Positions 53,560-63,320 of a stretch of DNA of 64,000 bases are shown piece after piece (positions within the stretch are counted from its first letter, which is position 1; every line of letters starts with the position of its first letter). The position numbers were made by a program, and so were the translations under genes. Location: NCBI GenBank assembly GCA_902631595.1, contig CACOZH010000001.1, forward strand, positions 44,206 to 108,205, read 5' to 3'. Below the pieces are notes generated by a model, which saw nothing but the letters and a program-made list of their open reading frames with translations, ran no database searches and was not told the DNA's origin. The DNA is from an uncultured Pelagibacteraceae bacterium. Lineage in GTDB: Bacteria > Pseudomonadota > Alphaproteobacteria > Pelagibacterales > Pelagibacteraceae.

Positions 53560-54483
53560 TTATCTATAACCTTGAGCTGCCCACTTTATTACAGCGCTAG
53601 CATTTTTAGGAGTTACAAATCCAGGTCCAGTCATTACTACACCAGCTGGCATTGTTCCCCATCTCATATACTGAGCAAAAATTGCAATTGGTAGGTAACC
53701 TTGTAGGTATTGTTGTTGGTCGATTAAAAACTCTACTTTTCCTGCAGCAGCAGCTTTTAACATATTAGGTGACATATCAAATGTACCTAATTTTACATTA
53801 CCAACTTTTCCAGCAGCTTCTAAAGCTTTTAATGCTGCTTCGCCAGATAAACCAGCGCCTAAAGTTAGGATAGTGTCATATCCGCCACCTAATTTAGCAG
53901 CAACAGCTTTTTGAATTTCTGTTGGGTCATTAGAAGTACCTAAAATATCAACACTTCCACCAAAGCCTTTTTTGAAACCTGCACATCTTCTGTCTAGTGC
54001 AACGTTTCCAACTTCGTGGTTAACGCATAATGCTTTTTTACCACCAGCAGCTTTCATTTTTTGTCCACCACCTACACCAGCTTCAAACTCAGTTTGCCCA
54101 ACATGAGCACTTATTCCTAATGAAGCGTAGTCATCAGAACCAGAGTTCATAGAAATTACTGGAATTCCAGCAGCTATAGCAGCTTTTACAGATTTACCTA
54201 AAGCAGCAGCATCTGGAAGAGTAATCACAATACCTTTTGGTTTTTGTGATACAGCATTGTCAATTAATTTCGCCATTTCAACCATGTCAAATGTTCCTGG
54301 CGCAGTGTACTTACAAGATACTCCCATATCTTTACAAGCAGCATCAACACCATTTTTTGCAACTGACCAGAAAGGGTCATTTGCTTGACCGTGTGAAACA
54401 ACTATTACATCCGTAGCTAAAGCAGACACAGACATCATAGCCCATGAAGCGATTGCTAGGAAAAAGTTTCTTATTATTTTCAT
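53560..54483 (-). CDS. Sugar-type periplasmic substrate-binding protein
   Basis: Signal peptide; VIVVSHGQANDPFWSVAKNGVDAACKDMG...KGIVITLPDAAALGKSVKAAIAAGIPVISMNSGSD. Confidence 0.94.
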   Translation of the reverse strand: MKIIRNFFLAIASWAMMSVSALATDVIVVSHGQANDPFWSVAKNGVDAACKDMGVSCKYTAPGTFDMVEMAKLIDNAVSQKPKGIVITLPDAAALGKSVKAAIAAGIPVISMNSGSDDYASLGISAHVGQTEFEAGVGGGQKMKAAGGKKALCVNHEVGNVALDRRCAGFKKGFGGSVDILGTSNDPTEIQKAVAAKLGGGYDTILTLGAGLSGEAALKALEAAGKVGNVKLGTFDMSPNMLKAAAAGKVEFLIDQQQYLQGYLPIAIFAQYMRWGTMPAGVVMTGPGFVTPKNASAVIKWAAQGYR

Positions 54484-54590
54484 TATGTTTCCCTCTTTAA
54501 ATTTAAAGTTAACTTTTAAAATTGAAACTAAATCAAAATATCTATTAAAAGTAAAGGAGACAGGTTGTATTCTAGCAAAGGTTGATTCAA

Positions 54591-55592
54591 TTAAAAATTA
54601 AGTATCTCAATCTTTTTTGATGTTATAGATTTTTTTGCTGCGTTAGCCATAATTAAAGCTCTTCTTCCTTCCTCAAATAATGCAAGTGGTTTGATATTTT
54701 TTTTTATAAATTTTGCAAAACCATAAAGTTGATTTTTGTAAGCATCTTTATAACGTTCAACAAAGAAATTCATTAAAGGAGATTTGCTCGAAGTTGTATT
54801 ATTTGAATAAAAACTTATCTCGTCATTTCTTTTATTTTCAGAAATAATCATTCCTTTTGAACCAAACAACTCAACTCTTTGATCATACCCAAAACTACAA
54901 TGTCTAGAATTTGTAATTATACATTGAACACCTTTTTTTGATTTTATTAAACAGGAAGCTAGTTCAAAATCTTTTATTTTATTAAATCTATTATCTGAAA
55001 TATTACTACCAGTGGCTATAAGTTTTTCAGGTTCATCACTTCCCAGATAGAATCTTGCCAAATCAAAATCGTGGATCATCATATCTTTAAATATTCCTCC
55101 AGACTCTTTTAGATATTTAATTGAGGGTGGGGCAGGATCTCGACTAGTTATTATAACTTTTTCAAGTTTTCCAATTTTTCCCATTAGAAGTTTCTTTTTT
55201 AAATTGTTGTGACCTGGGTCGTATCTCCTATTAAAGCCTAGTTGAATTTTTGGATTAAATCTTCTAATTTTCTTTTTACAATTGTTGATTTTATTTATGT
55301 CTAAATCCAGTGGCTTTTCACAAAAAATTGCTTTTTTATATTTAGCTGCTTCAAGTATAAGTTTTATATGTGTTGAAGTTGTAGAAGCAATGAATATAGC
55401 ATGAATATTTTTATCCTTAAATACAACTGAGGGATTATAAATTGGAATTGATCTTAATTCCTTTGAAATTTTTTGAGTCAGTTTTTTATTTATATCGTAT
55501 ACATATTTTAAGTTAAAATCTCGATTTCTCATTAGATTTTTGCCGTGCATCACACCAATTCTACCAAGACCTAATAAAGCAATGTTAATCAT
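54591..55592 (-). CDS. Gfo/Idh/MocA oxidoreductase, candidate inositol 2-dehydrogenase
   Basis: INIALLGLGRIGVMHGKNL...AIFCEKPLDLD...GGIFKDMMIHDFDLARFYLG; next to iolE. Confidence 0.82.
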   Translation of the reverse strand: MINIALLGLGRIGVMHGKNLMRNRDFNLKYVYDINKKLTQKISKELRSIPIYNPSVVFKDKNIHAIFIASTTSTHIKLILEAAKYKKAIFCEKPLDLDINKINNCKKKIRRFNPKIQLGFNRRYDPGHNNLKKKLLMGKIGKLEKVIITSRDPAPPSIKYLKESGGIFKDMMIHDFDLARFYLGSDEPEKLIATGSNISDNRFNKIKDFELASCLIKSKKGVQCIITNSRHCSFGYDQRVELFGSKGMIISENKRNDEISFYSNNTTSSKSPLMNFFVERYKDAYKNQLYGFAKFIKKNIKPLALFEEGRRALIMANAAKKSITSKKIEILNF

Positions 55593-55645
55593 TTTTTTAT
55601 TTGAAATTAAAATTCTTTTTAATATCTTAACTAAAATTAATTATT

Positions 55646-56548
55646 ATGTCAGTAAAATTAGGAGTAGCTCCTATAGCCTGGAGTAACGATGATATGCCTG
55701 AGTTAGGAGGCGAAACTACTTTGGAGCAATGTTTAGAGGAAGCTAGTCATGCAGGTTATATTGGTATTGAGTCGGGTGGAAAATTTCCAAAAGATTCTCT
55801 AGAATTAATACCCAAACTAGAGAAATACAATTTAAGTTTATGCTCTGGTTGGTATGGAGCAAATCTTAGAAAAAATTCAGTAAACGAAGAAAAACAATAT
55901 TTACAACAACAATTAAAACTTTTTCAAGATTGTAAATCTCCTTGTATTGTTTTTGCTGAAGTTTCTGGTTCCATTCAAGGTGATCCTAATAGAAAACTTT
56001 CTACAAGACCTCAGATGAATAAAGAAGAATGGAAAAATTTTTGTGAAAAAATTTCTGAAATTGGAAGGTATTTAGAGGACCAAGGTATGCCGCTAGCCTA
56101 TCATCATCATATGGGAACAGTAATTGAAACTCAAGAGGATACTGAAAGATTAATGGAAGATACACATGATAGTGTAAAGTTAACTTTAGATACAGGTCAT
56201 ATGCTATTTGCTAAAGGAGATTCAAAAAAAATATTCGAAAATTATAATAGCAGAATTAAACATGTTCATTGTAAAGATATAAGAAAAAATGTCCTTGAGA
56301 AATCTATAAAAGAGGATTTAAGTTTTAGAGAGGCTTTTCTAGAAGGAGCTTTTACAGTTCCTGGTGACGGGTGTATAGATTATAAACCGCTGTTTGATAT
56401 TTTAAAAAAAAATAATTATTCTGGATGGTTAGTAGTTGAAGCTGAACAAGATCCTCAGAAAGCAAATCCATTAGAATACGCAATAAAGGGTTATAAATAT
56501 TTAACTGAAACTTTGAAAAAATCTAATATTGAAATTGATACTAACTAA
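55646..56548 (+). CDS. iolE: Myo-inosose-2 dehydratase (IolE-like)
   Basis: KLGVAPIAWSNDDMPELGGETTLEQCLEEASHAGYIGIE...YHHHMGTVIETQEDTERLM...LDTGHMLFAKGD. Confidence 0.9.
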   Translation: MSVKLGVAPIAWSNDDMPELGGETTLEQCLEEASHAGYIGIESGGKFPKDSLELIPKLEKYNLSLCSGWYGANLRKNSVNEEKQYLQQQLKLFQDCKSPCIVFAEVSGSIQGDPNRKLSTRPQMNKEEWKNFCEKISEIGRYLEDQGMPLAYHHHMGTVIETQEDTERLMEDTHDSVKLTLDTGHMLFAKGDSKKIFENYNSRIKHVHCKDIRKNVLEKSIKEDLSFREAFLEGAFTVPGDGCIDYKPLFDILKKNNYSGWLVVEAEQDPQKANPLEYAIKGYKYLTETLKKSNIEIDTN

Positions 56549-57049
56549 TTATCTATATATTGATGTTAACTCGTTATTTCCAGCTGCAACACATGGGGAT
56601 TTAAAACAAGTTCCAACTATCCATTCCGAACCTGGTTCTGCTTGAAAATTTGAAGACATTAAAAATATAACACCCATCTCAACTGTTTGACCCGCTTTAC
56701 CTTCAGCTTTTATTCTTGGATCTGGATCAGTTTTAACTTTCGTATCATCAGAAAATGGATTTTTTATTTGAAGATTATTGTTTATATAGTTCACTACCTT
56801 ATCTGCTATCCACTCTCCATTACAAGGATCACCCCAGACAGTTTTTAAATTCTCATCTGCATTGCCACATTTATTTACTTCATTATTTATGAAATCTACT
56901 ACTTTATTATGATTTTCTTTAACAAGATTTGCTTTGGCTTCAACTTCTGGCCTTGTGCTTGCAGTCCAAATTAACATACCGATAACATACGTTAATGATA
57001 GTATTACCAATGTTTCCAATAGACCAAAATTTTTTAAATTAATTCTCAT
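56549..57049 (-). CDS. Hypothetical protein with single N-terminal transmembrane helix
   Basis: Intact 166 aa ORF; GLLETLVILSLTYVIGMLIW hydrophobic helix, four Cys in the remainder; overlaps the next gene by one base. Confidence 0.7.
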   Translation of the reverse strand: MRINLKNFGLLETLVILSLTYVIGMLIWTASTRPEVEAKANLVKENHNKVVDFINNEVNKCGNADENLKTVWGDPCNGEWIADKVVNYINNNLQIKNPFSDDTKVKTDPDPRIKAEGKAGQTVEMGVIFLMSSNFQAEPGSEWIVGTCFKSPCVAAGNNELTSIYR

Positions 57050-58014
57050 TAAAGTTTTACAATTTTTGATTTGTCTAATTTTTTTTCAAAAAAATCAATA
57101 ATATTTTGAATAGTTTCTTTGCCCATTCTGATCATACATTCCTCTGTAAAAGCAGCCGTATGAGGACTCAAAAAGACTTTTTGATTTTTTAGTAAAGGGT
57201 TACTTTGATCTGGTGGTTCCTTTTCAAATACATCTAAACCAGCTCCAAATATTAAATTTTCATTTAAAGCTCTATCTAAGTCAAATTCGTTTATCACACC
57301 TCCTCTAGCAGCATTTATTATAATACAGTTTTTTTTCATATTTTTAAGTAAATCGTAATTTATTAAATTTTTTGTCTTATCATTTAATGGAACATGTAAT
57401 GAAATAGCATCTATTTTTTCTATTGAATCTTCTAAATTTTCGACTTTTTTTCCTCCAAAACTCTCAATAACTTCTTTAGATACAAATGGATCATAAACAA
57501 AAACATTCATTTCAAATCCATGGCATCTTTTAATTAGACATTGTCCTATTCTTCCAAAACCTGCAATTAAAATATTTTTCTTCCATAATTCAATAGTTTT
57601 AGGAAGTTTATTACGATCTAAAAAATTTCCAGATTTTACAGCGTCATCATACATACTTTTTCGTTTTGAAATATTTAAAAGCATAAATAACACATGTTCA
57701 GCAACAGCTACAGCGTTGGCAGTTGCTGTTATTGTTAAAGTAATATTTTTTTTCTTAGAGGATTTTAAATCAATATTATCATAACCCACACCATGCCTTG
57801 AAATAATTTTTAAATTTTCCGTTTTGTTTATAAAATCTTCTGATAGTTTAGCTGTCCTTATCGAAATAGCATCACATTGTGCTATTTTTGATTGTAGCTC
57901 TTTTGAATTTGTATCTTCGAAAATCTCAAATTCATAATTTGATTTTTTCTTTAATAAATCAATTCCAGCTTGGTGAATTGGTTGAATAACTAAAACTTTG
58001 ATTTTCTTTGTCAC
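57049..58014 (-). CDS. D-2-hydroxyacid dehydrogenase (SerA/PGDH-like)
   Basis: SRHGVGYDNIDL...NILIAGFGRIGQCLIKR...INAARGGVINEFDLDRALNEN. Confidence 0.9.
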   Translation of the reverse strand: MTKKIKVLVIQPIHQAGIDLLKKKSNYEFEIFEDTNSKELQSKIAQCDAISIRTAKLSEDFINKTENLKIISRHGVGYDNIDLKSSKKKNITLTITATANAVAVAEHVLFMLLNISKRKSMYDDAVKSGNFLDRNKLPKTIELWKKNILIAGFGRIGQCLIKRCHGFEMNVFVYDPFVSKEVIESFGGKKVENLEDSIEKIDAISLHVPLNDKTKNLINYDLLKNMKKNCIIINAARGGVINEFDLDRALNENLIFGAGLDVFEKEPPDQSNPLLKNQKVFLSPHTAAFTEECMIRMGKETIQNIIDFFEKKLDKSKIVKL

Positions 58015-58017
58015 TTT

Positions 58018-58809
58018 TTAATAAGTTTTAGATTCCTCTTTATTTGAGGAGCCTTTAATTTTCTCAACTATATTTTTTGCACCAGCTCCTATTGATCTTT
58101 GATCAGAACCAACTGTTACAAAGTTAAAACCTTTTTCAATCATTTTGTTTGCATATTCTGGAGTTCCATTGTGAATTCCAGCAAAAATATTATTTTTCTT
58201 TGCATGCTCTAATATTCTTAAGATTTCTGAATATGCTTTAGAATTTTCAGGTTTATCAAATCCTGGTTGTTCTCCGATTGATAAACTTAAGTCTGCAGGA
58301 CCTATATAAATTCCATCAAGTCCTTTAACTGACATAATCTCATCTAATTTCTCAAGCGACTCTTTTGTTTCTATCATCGCAAGTTTTAACATTTCATTAT
58401 CAGCATGTTTTGCGTAATCAGATCCACCATAAATCAAACCTCTTACTGGCCCGAAGCTTCTATAACCATTTGGTGGATACATGCATGCTTGAACAAAATT
58501 TTCTGCATCTTTTTTATTGCTAACCATAGGACAAATAACTCCATAACTTCCGGCATCTAAAATTTTCATTATTTGACCTGGCTCGTTCCAATTCACCCTT
58601 GCTAACGGAGTGACATCAGTTGATGAAATAGTCTGTAGCATTGGTAAAGCATTTGAATAGTCAACTAAACCATGTTGCATATCTATAGTTAAAGAGTCCC
58701 ATCCTTGATGAGCCATAGCTTCTGTGGAAACTGTACTTGGTATTTGAAGCCAACCGTTTACTACAGGCTTACCTTCTTTCATCATTTTTTTTATTTTATT
58801 AATTCTCAT
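58018..58809 (-). CDS. HpcH/HpaI aldolase family protein
   Basis: GWLQIPSTVSTEAMAHQGWDSLTIDMQHGLVDY...GVICPMVSNKKDAENFV...GLDGIYIGPADLSLSIG. Confidence 0.9.
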   Translation of the reverse strand: MRINKIKKMMKEGKPVVNGWLQIPSTVSTEAMAHQGWDSLTIDMQHGLVDYSNALPMLQTISSTDVTPLARVNWNEPGQIMKILDAGSYGVICPMVSNKKDAENFVQACMYPPNGYRSFGPVRGLIYGGSDYAKHADNEMLKLAMIETKESLEKLDEIMSVKGLDGIYIGPADLSLSIGEQPGFDKPENSKAYSEILRILEHAKKNNIFAGIHNGTPEYANKMIEKGFNFVTVGSDQRSIGAGAKNIVEKIKGSSNKEESKTY

Positions 58810-58810
58810 T

Positions 58811-60253
58811 TTATGACTTAAGACCTAAGTGTGTGTATTTGATATTAAGATAATCTTTAATTGCCATTGATCCACCTTCACGACCATAACCTGTTTGTTT
58901 AATGCCTCCAAAAGGAGCCTCAGCAACTGCAACCGCAGCTGTATTTACAGCAACTGTTCCACTTTCCATTAATTCAGAAGCTCTATTAGCTTGTTCCATA
59001 GAATTTGTATAAATATAACTACAAAGACCAAGATCGTTATCATTTGCTCTTTCAATAATTTCATCAAAAGTCTTAAAAGAAAGCATTGGTACCAATGGTC
59101 CAAATGGTTCTTGTTTCATAATTGTGAAATTATCTTTAACATCATCAAAAATTGTTGGTTCATAAAAATAACCTTTATTAAAACCCGAAGGTCTTTTACC
59201 ACCAAGTAAAACCTTAGCTCCTTCTTTTTTTGTGATTTCAACAAGTTCCTCAATTTCTCCTAACCTTTTAGAAGTAGTTAATGGTCCTAACTGTACATCT
59301 TTATCTAGACCATTCCCAATTTTTAATTTTTTTGTTCTTTCAATAAACGCTTTGATAAATTCATCTTTTTTCTTTTCTTGAATATAAAATCTATTGGGAG
59401 AAATACAAACTTGTCCATTATTTCTAAATTTTGCAGTGATAGCCATATCAGCAACTTTATTGATATCCACATCATCAAAAACTATAAATGGTGAATGACC
59501 ACTTAGTTCCATTGTAACTCTTTGAACTTTATCTGCTGCTTTTTTTAAAATTAATTTTCCAACTCTAGTTGATCCAGTGATTGAAACCTTTTTTACAATA
59601 TCAGACTCTAATAATTCATTTGATATTTCAGCAGGATCTCCAGACAAAAGATTTACAACACCGGGTGGTACACCTGCTTCTTTACAAATATCCACTAATT
59701 CCATAACAGTACCAGGTGTAATTACATCAGGTTTACAAATAACTGAGCAGCCAGCGGCTAAAGCTGTAGAAATTTTCCTTGCAGCTAAGACTAATGGAAA
59801 ATTCCATGGTACTAATGCAGCAACTACTCCTACTGGTTGGTAATAAATATGTACTCTAGTGTCGGGAAATCTACTTTCAACAGTTTGTCCATAAATTCTT
59901 TTTGTTTCTTCTGCGTTCCATTCAAATATATCCGCAGCTCCACCTGTCTCACCAATTCCTTCTGCCAATGGCTTTCCCACTTCAAGAGTTAACCACTTTG
60001 CTAAAACATCTTGTTTTTGCCTCATCAAATCTGCAATTTTTCTGATAATATATGATCTTTTCCAAGGAACAGTGTTTCTCCAAACTTCTAATCCTTTCTT
60101 TGCAGATTTTAATGCTTTCTGAACATCCACTGAAGATGCTTTCGAGGCTTTTCCTATTACTTCTTCAGTAGCAGGATTTATTACATCATAAGTTTCTTTT
60201 TTCTCTGCTTGTTGCCATTTACCATCAATGAATTGTCCAAATTTACTATACAT
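58811..60253 (-). CDS. NAD(P)-dependent aldehyde dehydrogenase
   Basis: QFIDGKWQQAEKKETYDVINPATEEVIGKA...VTMELSGHSPFIVF...NNGQVCISPNRFYIQ; start MYSKFGQ at 60253 rather than 60364. Confidence 0.93.
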   Translation of the reverse strand: MYSKFGQFIDGKWQQAEKKETYDVINPATEEVIGKASKASSVDVQKALKSAKKGLEVWRNTVPWKRSYIIRKIADLMRQKQDVLAKWLTLEVGKPLAEGIGETGGAADIFEWNAEETKRIYGQTVESRFPDTRVHIYYQPVGVVAALVPWNFPLVLAARKISTALAAGCSVICKPDVITPGTVMELVDICKEAGVPPGVVNLLSGDPAEISNELLESDIVKKVSITGSTRVGKLILKKAADKVQRVTMELSGHSPFIVFDDVDINKVADMAITAKFRNNGQVCISPNRFYIQEKKKDEFIKAFIERTKKLKIGNGLDKDVQLGPLTTSKRLGEIEELVEITKKEGAKVLLGGKRPSGFNKGYFYEPTIFDDVKDNFTIMKQEPFGPLVPMLSFKTFDEIIERANDNDLGLCSYIYTNSMEQANRASELMESGTVAVNTAAVAVAEAPFGGIKQTGYGREGGSMAIKDYLNIKYTHLGLKS

Positions 60254-60307
60254 AATTTTTATTTTATGGTTTATTAAGTGAAATATTAAGGGAATATATC
60301 TACAAAT

Positions 60308-62152
60308 ATGAAAAAAATAAAGCTTACTTGTGCTCATGCAATTGTAAAACATATAATTGCACAAAAAATTCTAGTGGATGGTAAAAAAGAACCATTATTT
60401 GCTGGTGCTTTTGGAATTTTCGGTCATGGAAATGTAGCTTGTTTAGGTCAAGCATTGGAGGAAAACAAAGAAAGCCTTCCAACATATAGAGGTCATCACG
60501 AACAAAACATGGCCTTAACAGGCATAGCATACGCTAGAGCAAAAAGAAGAAAACAGATTTTTGTAGCAACAAGTTCGGTTGGACCCGGTTCAACAAATAT
60601 GGTTACAGCTGCTGCAGTTGCAATGAGCAACAGGTTACCAATTCTATTCTTACCAGGTGATACATATGCAAATAGAATTCCTGATCCTGTTCTTCAACAA
60701 GTCGAACACTTTAATAATCCAAGTATAACTCAGAATGATGCTTTTAAGCCTGTAACAAGATATTTTGACAGAATAACAAGGCCAGAACAAATTTTACAAA
60801 CATTACCACAAGCAATTCAAGTAATGTTGGATCCGGCAGATTGCGGTCCAGCATGCATCTCTTTAAGTCAAGATATTCAAGGTGAAATTTTTGATTATCC
60901 AGAAGAGTTTTTTAAAGAAAGGATTCATAACATAAGAAGACCTCGTCCTGATGATTTTCAAATCAAAGAAGCAGCAGAAACAATAAAAAAATCTAAAAAT
61001 CCAATCATAATTTCTGGTGGAGGAGTTTTTTACTCTGATGCAATGGAAGATTTATCAAATTTTGCAATAAAACATAATATACCTGTAACTCAAACTGTAA
61101 TGGGATACTCTACAATGAAAAGAGACCACTCGCATTTTTTAGGCCCAATAGGTGGATTAGGAGGAAAGGCAGCAAATAATTTTGCTAAAAAAACTGATCT
61201 TGCTATTGCAGTAGGAACTAAACTAGGAGATTTTACAACAGGCTCTTGGGCAAATTTTGAAAATCCAAATTTTTCTTTAGTATCATTGAATGTTTCAAGA
61301 TTTGATGCAAATAAACATATGGCACAATCTGTGATAGGAGATGCTAAAGTAACTTTAAATGAATTATCCCAAGCATTAGGAAATTGGAAAGCACCAGAGG
61401 AATGGTATAAAAAATCAAGAGAGGAGTTAAAATCTTGGAACGAATATGTTGATAAAGAGAGTGGACCAACAAATCAGAAGTTGCCAAGTTACGCTCATGC
61501 CGTTGGAGCAGTTTATAGAAATTCAGACCCATCAGATATAGCTGTAACTGCTGCCGGGGGCTTGGTTGGTGAGGTGGTTCAAATTTGGAGACCGAGAGAA
61601 CTAAATACCCATGAAACTGAATGGGGCTTCAGTTGCATGAGTTATGAAATTTCTGGAGCTCTTGGTATTAAAATGGCAAATCCAGATAAGGAAGTAATCG
61701 CGTTTGTGGGAGATGGATCTTATTTATTATATAACTCAGACATATATTCATCTGTAATTACAAACAACAAATTAATAATTATAGTATGTGATAATGGAGG
61801 TCATGCAGTAATAAATAGACTTCAACTTTTTAAAGGAGGAAAAGAGTTTAATTGTCTATTTGAGAGTTCAAACATTTCAAACCAAGTTAATGTAAATTTT
61901 GCAAAACATGCAGAAAGCATGGGTGCAAAATCAGAAGAAGTAAATACAATAAGTGAATTAGAAGATGCATTTAAAAGAGCAAAAAAATCTAAAACTACTT
62001 ATGTAATTTCAATTAAAACACATTCATATCAATGGTTAGAAGGCTCAGCTTATTGGGAAAGTCCTACACTTGAAATACCCACAACTAAAGAAAATGAGGA
62101 AGCTTTAAAACTTCATAAAGAAGGTAAATCTAAACAAAGACAAGGTGTTTAA
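60308..62152 (+). CDS. iolD: 3D-(3,5/4)-trihydroxycyclohexane-1,2-dione hydrolase
   Basis: GIFGHGNVACLGQALEEN...YRGHHEQNMALTGIAYARAKRRKQIFVATSSVGPGSTNMVTAAAVA...QVEHFNNPSITQNDAFKPVTRYFDRI. Confidence 0.94.
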   Translation: MKKIKLTCAHAIVKHIIAQKILVDGKKEPLFAGAFGIFGHGNVACLGQALEENKESLPTYRGHHEQNMALTGIAYARAKRRKQIFVATSSVGPGSTNMVTAAAVAMSNRLPILFLPGDTYANRIPDPVLQQVEHFNNPSITQNDAFKPVTRYFDRITRPEQILQTLPQAIQVMLDPADCGPACISLSQDIQGEIFDYPEEFFKERIHNIRRPRPDDFQIKEAAETIKKSKNPIIISGGGVFYSDAMEDLSNFAIKHNIPVTQTVMGYSTMKRDHSHFLGPIGGLGGKAANNFAKKTDLAIAVGTKLGDFTTGSWANFENPNFSLVSLNVSRFDANKHMAQSVIGDAKVTLNELSQALGNWKAPEEWYKKSREELKSWNEYVDKESGPTNQKLPSYAHAVGAVYRNSDPSDIAVTAAGGLVGEVVQIWRPRELNTHETEWGFSCMSYEISGALGIKMANPDKEVIAFVGDGSYLLYNSDIYSSVITNNKLIIIVCDNGGHAVINRLQLFKGGKEFNCLFESSNISNQVNVNFAKHAESMGAKSEEVNTISELEDAFKRAKKSKTTYVISIKTHSYQWLEGSAYWESPTLEIPTTKENEEALKLHKEGKSKQRQGV

Positions 62153-62159
62153 ATAATTA

Positions 62160-63317
62160 ATGAATAAAGTCTTCAAAGTAGGCCTTATCGGTTGTGGACA
62201 TATTGCAGAAACATACTTTAGAGCTCATAAATATTTTAATAATTTTAAAATAATAAAATGTGCAGACATAAATAATCATGCATCAAATAAATGCGCAAAA
62301 ACATATGGTATTAAGGCTTTATCAGTAAATGATTTATTAAAGGACAACGAGGTTGAAATTATTTTAAATTTAACAATTCCAAAAGCACATTACATAATAG
62401 CAAAAAAATCTCTTTTAAATAATAAGCATGTATATTCTGAAAAGCCTATGGCTATTAATACTAAAGATGGATTAGAATTATTCAAATTAGCTAAAAGAAA
62501 AAAACTTTATATAGGTAACGCGCCAGATACATTTTTAGGTGGAGGGAATCAAAAAGCAAAAGAGTTAGTTGAAAGAAAAATTATTGGTAAAATAAATTTA
62601 GGTAATGCTATTTTCGCATTTCCAGGCGTTCAATCTTATCATCCAAACCCAGAACCTTGGTTTTCAAAAAAAGAAGGAGGTCCAGTAATCGATATGGGAC
62701 CGTACTATTTAACTGCACTGGTTAATTTACTTGGTCCAGCCAAGGAAGTTAGTGGTAGTCTTATGAGAGGTATAAAAAAAAGAATAATAGGTATTGGGCC
62801 AAGAAAAGGAAAAAAATTTAATGTAGAATGTCCAACTACATATTTATCAACGATAGTATTTAAAAGTAATACTATCATTAGACTAACATTATCTTTTGAT
62901 GTGATTGCACATAATCGTAATCATATAGAATTATATGGAAATAAGGGAAGCCTGATAGTTCCTGATCCAAATATGTTCGGAGGATCTGCATTTACTTGCA
63001 AAAGTATTGGGGATAAATGGAAAGAGCACAAAACAAATAAAATGCCACTTGGCAAAATAAATATAAGAACGCAAAGCGCAAGAGCAAATGAATCCCCTAC
63101 AAATGCAAATTATAGGGGAGTAGGATTAGCAGAAATGGCATACTGTATTGAAAATAAAAAATTAAATAGATGTAATGGAGAATTATCTTATCATGTATTG
63201 GATATTATACAGTCGATAATGAAAGCTGCAAAAACAAATAAAAAACAGAAAATTAAATCAACATGCAGTAAACCAAAATATTTTTCACAAAAGGAAATAA
63301 ACAAAATATTAAGATAA
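62160..63317 (+). CDS. Gfo/Idh/MocA-family oxidoreductase
   Basis: FKVGLIGCGHIAETYFRAHKYF...KHVYSEKPMAIN...KEGGPVIDMGPYYLTALVNLLGP. Confidence 0.9.
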   Translation: MNKVFKVGLIGCGHIAETYFRAHKYFNNFKIIKCADINNHASNKCAKTYGIKALSVNDLLKDNEVEIILNLTIPKAHYIIAKKSLLNNKHVYSEKPMAINTKDGLELFKLAKRKKLYIGNAPDTFLGGGNQKAKELVERKIIGKINLGNAIFAFPGVQSYHPNPEPWFSKKEGGPVIDMGPYYLTALVNLLGPAKEVSGSLMRGIKKRIIGIGPRKGKKFNVECPTTYLSTIVFKSNTIIRLTLSFDVIAHNRNHIELYGNKGSLIVPDPNMFGGSAFTCKSIGDKWKEHKTNKMPLGKINIRTQSARANESPTNANYRGVGLAEMAYCIENKKLNRCNGELSYHVLDIIQSIMKAAKTNKKQKIKSTCSKPKYFSQKEINKILR

Positions 63318-63320
63318 ATT

